60,547 nt of DNA from Nemertoderma westbladi (taxonomy: Eukaryota; Xenacoelomorpha; Nemertodermatida; Nemertodermatidae). The notes under the pieces are model-generated. The model made no database searches. It was not told where the DNA came from and saw only the letters and a program-made list of their open reading frames with translations. Positions 56,135 through 60,547 of the stretch are shown here, piece by piece; the first letter of the stretch is position 1; each line of letters opens with the position of its first letter. The translations under genes were made by a program, and so were the position numbers. The DNA is taken from assembly GCA_032718475.1 (NCBI GenBank), contig JAUCBJ010007647.1, positions 1 through 60,547 on the forward strand. The letters run 5' to 3'.

Positions 56135-57492
56135 GGGTGCATGTAAAGAACGGACTGCGGACTGGCGGACTACGGACTGGGGATTGCAAAAATCCGCGCG
56201 GTCAATTTGAATTATCGACTTCCAAACTAAGAATCTGCTCTTTGTTGTCTGTACAAATGGCGGACTGAAGCCGGTAAATTGTAACCTGATTGGCTCAATC
56301 ATTTACATAGGTTGAAGCTGAAAGGGAACTTAAAGAATGAATCATCCCATTGGCATTTAAATGTTTACCATTGTGCAACACTGTAATACCGGTACAGGAA
56401 ATAATTATCCTATAGGCCTACAGTAATTAATTACGTGGACTGTTGATTAAGGGCCTACTATATAATCAACATTCTCTACGGATTTTCAGATTATTTATTT
56501 CAATAGGCCTAAATATTATTATATACTTCCTGCCTTTAGAGTTTATGTCACAGTTGTCTGTTCGCAAATATAAAAGAGCGAATATTCGGACATCCTAAGC
56601 CATAAGCGCAGGAGCTGGGGGAAGATCTTCTCTGTGCTGGGGGTAAGAGAGCGTAAGAAAATGGGGAAGAGGGGCAAAGAAAAGGGGTGTGGATCTATAA
56701 ATAGCATCCAATAATGCTTTTTTAGTGTGGGCTGTGATATCCTACATATCTGACATACGATTAACTGGGCCCATGTGAAGTATACCAGACTTTCTGCCGT
56801 TATATTTCACTTTGCAGTTACCCCCATGTGAAGAATACCAGGTTTTCACCAAAAATACAGGTTACAGAAGGGCTGAATCTAACCCAAACAATAAACAAAT
56901 TAGTATATGTACAGTATATGTCCAACCTCCCCCACCCCCCCCCCCCCCCCCCCTTTTTTTTGGACGACCCCAACGTAAAAACTTTTAATTTAAGTAACAA
57001 GCAAACAAGGAATATCTTATAAGGTCGCGGTTCACACCTTTAAGCAATAAGCATAACTCTGCTTCGGCAGCAGAAGTACATACTGCAGTAGTCCCAAAGT
57101 CTGCATCCAAAGTAGAGTTACGAATGAATCATGCTTAAAAGAGTGAACCGGCCTTAACCTGAGAGATTTTAATGAAAGTTCAAGAGTTCTTCCTACTGCC
57201 TACATAATAGGTTTTCAAAATAATACAGTAATAGGTTTCCATCTCTGTGTCACAATGAAAACATGTAAGCCAATAAGAGGATTCAAGAAAGTTCCCTTTG
57301 GGCCTCTATGTAAATGATTGAGCCAATCAGGTTAAAATTTTCTGGCTTCAGTCCGCCGTTTGTCCAGACAACAAAGAGCGGATTCTTATTTCTTACATTA
57401 TAATCAGATAATGCTATAATTCAAATTGACCGCGCATATTTGGGCTTTTAATTGACAATCCGTAGTCCGCAGTCCGCTCTTTACATGCACCC
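56135..57492. mobile_element. 1.36-kb long-TIR element with 10-bp target duplication (Mutator-like)
   Basis: TIRs of about 200 bp start GGGTGCATGTAAAGAACGGA and show diverged inverse matching at 57290-57492 (including TCAATTTGAATTAT and TGATTGGCTCAATCATTTAC). CCGTCCAGTA is perfectly repeated at 56125-56134 and 57493-57502. The centre has a C19 run (56935-56953) and no ORF. A diverged fragment lies at 48883. It sits about 160 bp upstream of the kinase start. Confidence 0.88.
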
Positions 57493-57599
57493 CCGTCCAG
57501 TACTGCAGTAGGCAGGTGTTTACTGTTTAGTCCTGTAGTCCTACTCCTACAGCCCTACATACATCAGTACATACCGCTACCGGTACTCACTTTTACTGA

Positions 57600-57857
<258 letters not shown>

Positions 57858-58164
57858 TGACCGCAGTGACCGGTACGGAATACAGGTATATTCCTGTGTT
57901 CCAATGTACTCTTCCTTCCATGGCTTTTTGTTAATGTTTTTTTTTTGTATGTCATGTCATGCTGTCATGTCATAGGCCTAACGTTTTACTGTCTACGTCT
58001 TTATTGTTTTTGTTTATAGGCGTACTACACTATACTGCTATAGCAGTATAGGCCCTATGTGTCTTTGTGTTAAACCGGCCAGTCCTGTGGTACCGGTAGT
58101 TCTAGTTCTGCAGTCTACAATACGCTGCCGCCGGTACTTATATATATATTATATTGTTGCGCAG

Positions 58165-58315
58165 ATACTTCGTGACAGTTCTAAAGCTCGCCGCGAGGTG
58201 GAGCTACACACTCGAGCTTCCGAGAGCCCCTATATCGTAGGAGTTGTCGACGTCTATGAAAATATATTCAACAGCGTTAACTGCATATTGGTGGTTCTTG
58301 AGATAATGAAAGGAG
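58165..58315 (+). CDS. MAPKAPK2/3-like: MAPKAPK2/3-type kinase, exon 2
   Basis: The acceptor TTGCGCAG precedes 58165, and the exon encodes ILRDSSKARREVELHTRASE, then PYIVGVVDVYENIF and LVVLEIMKGG, aligning directly after exon 1. It includes the alpha-C Glu (ARREVEL) and the hinge region. The donor G|GTAATT at 58315 leaves phase 1, consistent with a split Gly codon. Intron 1 is 334 bases. The catalytic loop, DFG motif and C-lobe are not in the window; the next exon must lie beyond 60547 if the gene is intact. Confidence 0.88.
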
Positions 58316-60547
58316 GTAATTTAAAATGTTATCTATTGCATATCGTACATGCATTGCTACATACACCGGTACGCTACTTGCTGCAAATAACTTTACCAAA
58401 CTAATCGGAACAGCAAACTATAATTTATTTGGGGTGCCAAATTCAAAACGGCCTTTCAATTTTTGAAATTTTTTTATTTCTCTGGAATTGTATTTTATTT
58501 AGAAATGTTTGGAACTCATTTCATCCACTTTATAAAGGACTCAACCTTTAGAATAATTTATTGTTGAGTGGTGTTTGCACTTTGGGTATTGATGACAAAT
58601 GAAAAACAAACTTTATTTCAATGACGATATCGATTGAGTGGACTATACACTATCCACAGCAACGGAAATTTGTCTATTCAAGGCCTGAGTATCCCCCCCC
58701 CCCCCCCTTGAACACTTTTTTTAAATGTCTACAATTTCTACTGAAATTAAAATATTTTGATTTTATACAGTATGGGCTGTTAAAATTTGGCTAAACGTTT
58801 GTTTTTTCAAAAATTTTCAAATTTCCAGTCGCCCTCTAGCTGCCATTGAAAGAAACAAGATTTGCGGTTAAAATGCTACTAGTCATTCAATTTTAGGTGA
58901 AATTGTCTGAAACCAATTTTTTTGAATTACTGAGGTGAGCTCCACAAAAGTTATTGGTTAAAATTTTTAGTTTAGCCTTTTTATGAAAATTAATTAATAT
59001 TTATTAATATTTGGCAAAGATTTTAACAAATTTTTGGCTTTAATTTGAAAAATTGGCTTTAAAAACAGAAATATAAAAATTCCAACCGATAACTTTTAGA
59101 GAACGTCGAAACCCTTTCGAATGAGCCCAAAATAAAGAAAATTGGTTAAAAAATGGCGGAGGAGTAGTATTTTGAAAAAGGAAAAATGTCATTCCGAGAT
59201 AATTGCCTTCAAAGTTTAATCCTTCCCGCCAAAAGTGGCTGTCTGTGGTCTGGCTGGTTAATCATTTCTTGGAACGAACGAAGCACATCACCGAGCTAAA
59301 ACTTTCATTGTGGGGGTTTTCGGGGTCGCTGATTTCATTTCCGATTCCATTTCAGTTTAAGGTTTGGTGGAATCTTGTCTGTCTGTCTGTCTGTTGCATG
59401 TCTGTCTTACAATTTGACTGACATACCATCACAGAAAAACAGCAATAACTCAGAACTAAAAGAGGTTTCGCTAAGCGGTTTTCAGATTTTAAATCCTCAT
59501 TAAATTCTGCTATAGAGAAATAAAAACAGACATTTGATTTGGGTACTCCGGCCTTAACCAGTTTTATTATTAGTTGCCTGTTTTTTTGTCTCTCATGCCA
59601 CCATGATCCGTAATATAGTCAGTGTCATTCTCTGATGACACGGACCCCCCCCCCCCCCCCCCACAAAAAAAAAAAAATCTTTTTTTACAAATCTTTATCA
59701 TATTGCGTGAATTTTGAAACACAACTAGTTCAGATCACCGTGTTGTTACTTGTTACCATGAAGCCGGAAGTTTCGATTTCGCCTTTACATTTTGGTCGTA
59801 ATTTTTTCATATCAATAGAAAGCTTGCGTTGTAAGGATTCATAAATATGTAACAATATCTGAATTTCATTGAGAAACAGCTGAGATATAGGCGTGCAAAG
59901 ATTGCAAGAATTATTGTTCGCTGCAGGCCATTTATTATATTTAATAAATACACAATATTCTGGAACAATTTGTTTATGTATGATTAACTAGGCAATATTG
60001 ATATTGTATAGGCATACTGCTGTTGCCAACCAACTCATAAAATAAATAACACGTTCTAGAATTTTGCGTATTTATTAAATATAATAAATGGCCTCCAGTG
60101 AACCATAATTCTTGCAATCTTTGAACGCCTATATCTGAGCCTATAGGTATTGATTTTAAATATAATAAAATTATTTTTTTTATATAAATTGATATTCCAA
60201 AGTTTAAACCACAGAAATATCTGAAAAGGGTATAAATTTTATTTATTGCACAATACATGTATGTAGTCTTAATATGTGAGTCCAACTCCAACACGATTGA
60301 ATTATAGTTAACAAAAATATTGTTCCGACCCCACTTTCCTGGGGCTGTGGCTCCCAGGCTACCCGTAATCAATCCTTTTTCTGTTAACCACTTTCCGGTT
60401 AAGACTGTGTCTCCCAGACTAGTGATGTATCTTATGACAGTATTCTGAATCCACTTATAAAACTGCAGAAAAAGATTGTACGTATTATACTTTTAAAACC
60501 ATACAAATATCATACTGCCGATCTATTTTTCAAGCTGAACATTTTAA
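58316..60547 (+). other. Presumed intron 2 of the kinase gene, filled with repeats
   Basis: No further kinase exon is recognised. It contains C15 (58693-58707) and C18 (59645-59662) runs, a TCTG microsatellite (about 59378-59395), repeat segments shared with 24340-24900, and a hairpin-forming inverted repeat at 59880-60139. If the gene is functional, this intron exceeds 2.2 kb. Confidence 0.6.
59880..60139. repeat. Inverted repeat, ~80-bp arms with ~100-bp spacer
   Basis: TGAGATATAGGCG, AGATTGCAAGAATTAT and GGCCATTTATTATATTTAAT (59880-59970) recur in inverse at about 60060-60139 with few mismatches. The left arm is also the segment shared with 24390-24470, so two copies of one repeat have landed head to head. 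Confidence 0.85.

Overview
The window is nuclear DNA from an invertebrate animal, probably marine. The host genes recognised are metazoan housekeeping or signalling genes: TRAPPC13, a CACUL1-like cullin-domain gene, pyrroline-5-carboxylate reductase, the TFIIIB subunit BDP1, and the first exons of a MAPKAPK2/3-type kinase. They lie in AT-rich, repeat-dense DNA carrying BEL/Pao, Ty3/gypsy and LINE elements and many terminal-inverted-repeat (TIR) DNA elements. I cannot name the species from sequence alone. No tRNA, rRNA or CRISPR array was seen.

Layout. 1-5000: BEL/Pao retrotransposon polyprotein (+), cut by the left edge. 5001-7717: its probable 3' non-coding/LTR region. 7718-8986: coiled-coil, gag-like or unknown ORF (-). 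8987-13024: AT-rich non-coding DNA with tandem duplications and a strong hairpin. 13025-14215: TRAPPC13 (-). 14519-20818: a nest of mobile elements. Two inverted copies (A and B) of a family built from CTACGCGTAG palindromes flank a Ty3/gypsy integrase fragment. Copy B contains a roughly 0.5-kb MITE and a 2.7-kb element whose arms are a 10-bp satellite. 22409-23128: CACUL1-like gene (+). 23129-30775: LINE fragments, a TA-flanked TIR element and a foldback element. 30895-31779: PYCR (+). 33750-35775: a TIR element full of AAAACCCAGTA motifs with a decayed ORF. 37682-40375: BDP1 (-), with a coding minisatellite. 41359-45462: a two-ORF CR1-like LINE (-), both frames open. 46320-48440: a ~165-bp tandem repeat family. 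49128-53210: a second LINE (+), interrupted by the second copy of the MITE. 54760-55967: a TA-flanked TIR element. 56135-57492: a long-TIR element with a 10-bp target duplication, just upstream of the kinase exons (57660-58315).

The host genes do not form a pathway or operon; they are scattered islands. Four of the five are single-exon here, while the kinase has introns with standard splice sites. The most informative structure is the 14.5-20.8 kb nest: target duplications are readable for three successive insertions, and the opposite inverted copy preserves the empty site of one of them. Three self-complementary octamers, TACCGGTA, TAGGCCTA and TACGCGTA, recur across the window in both element and non-element DNA.
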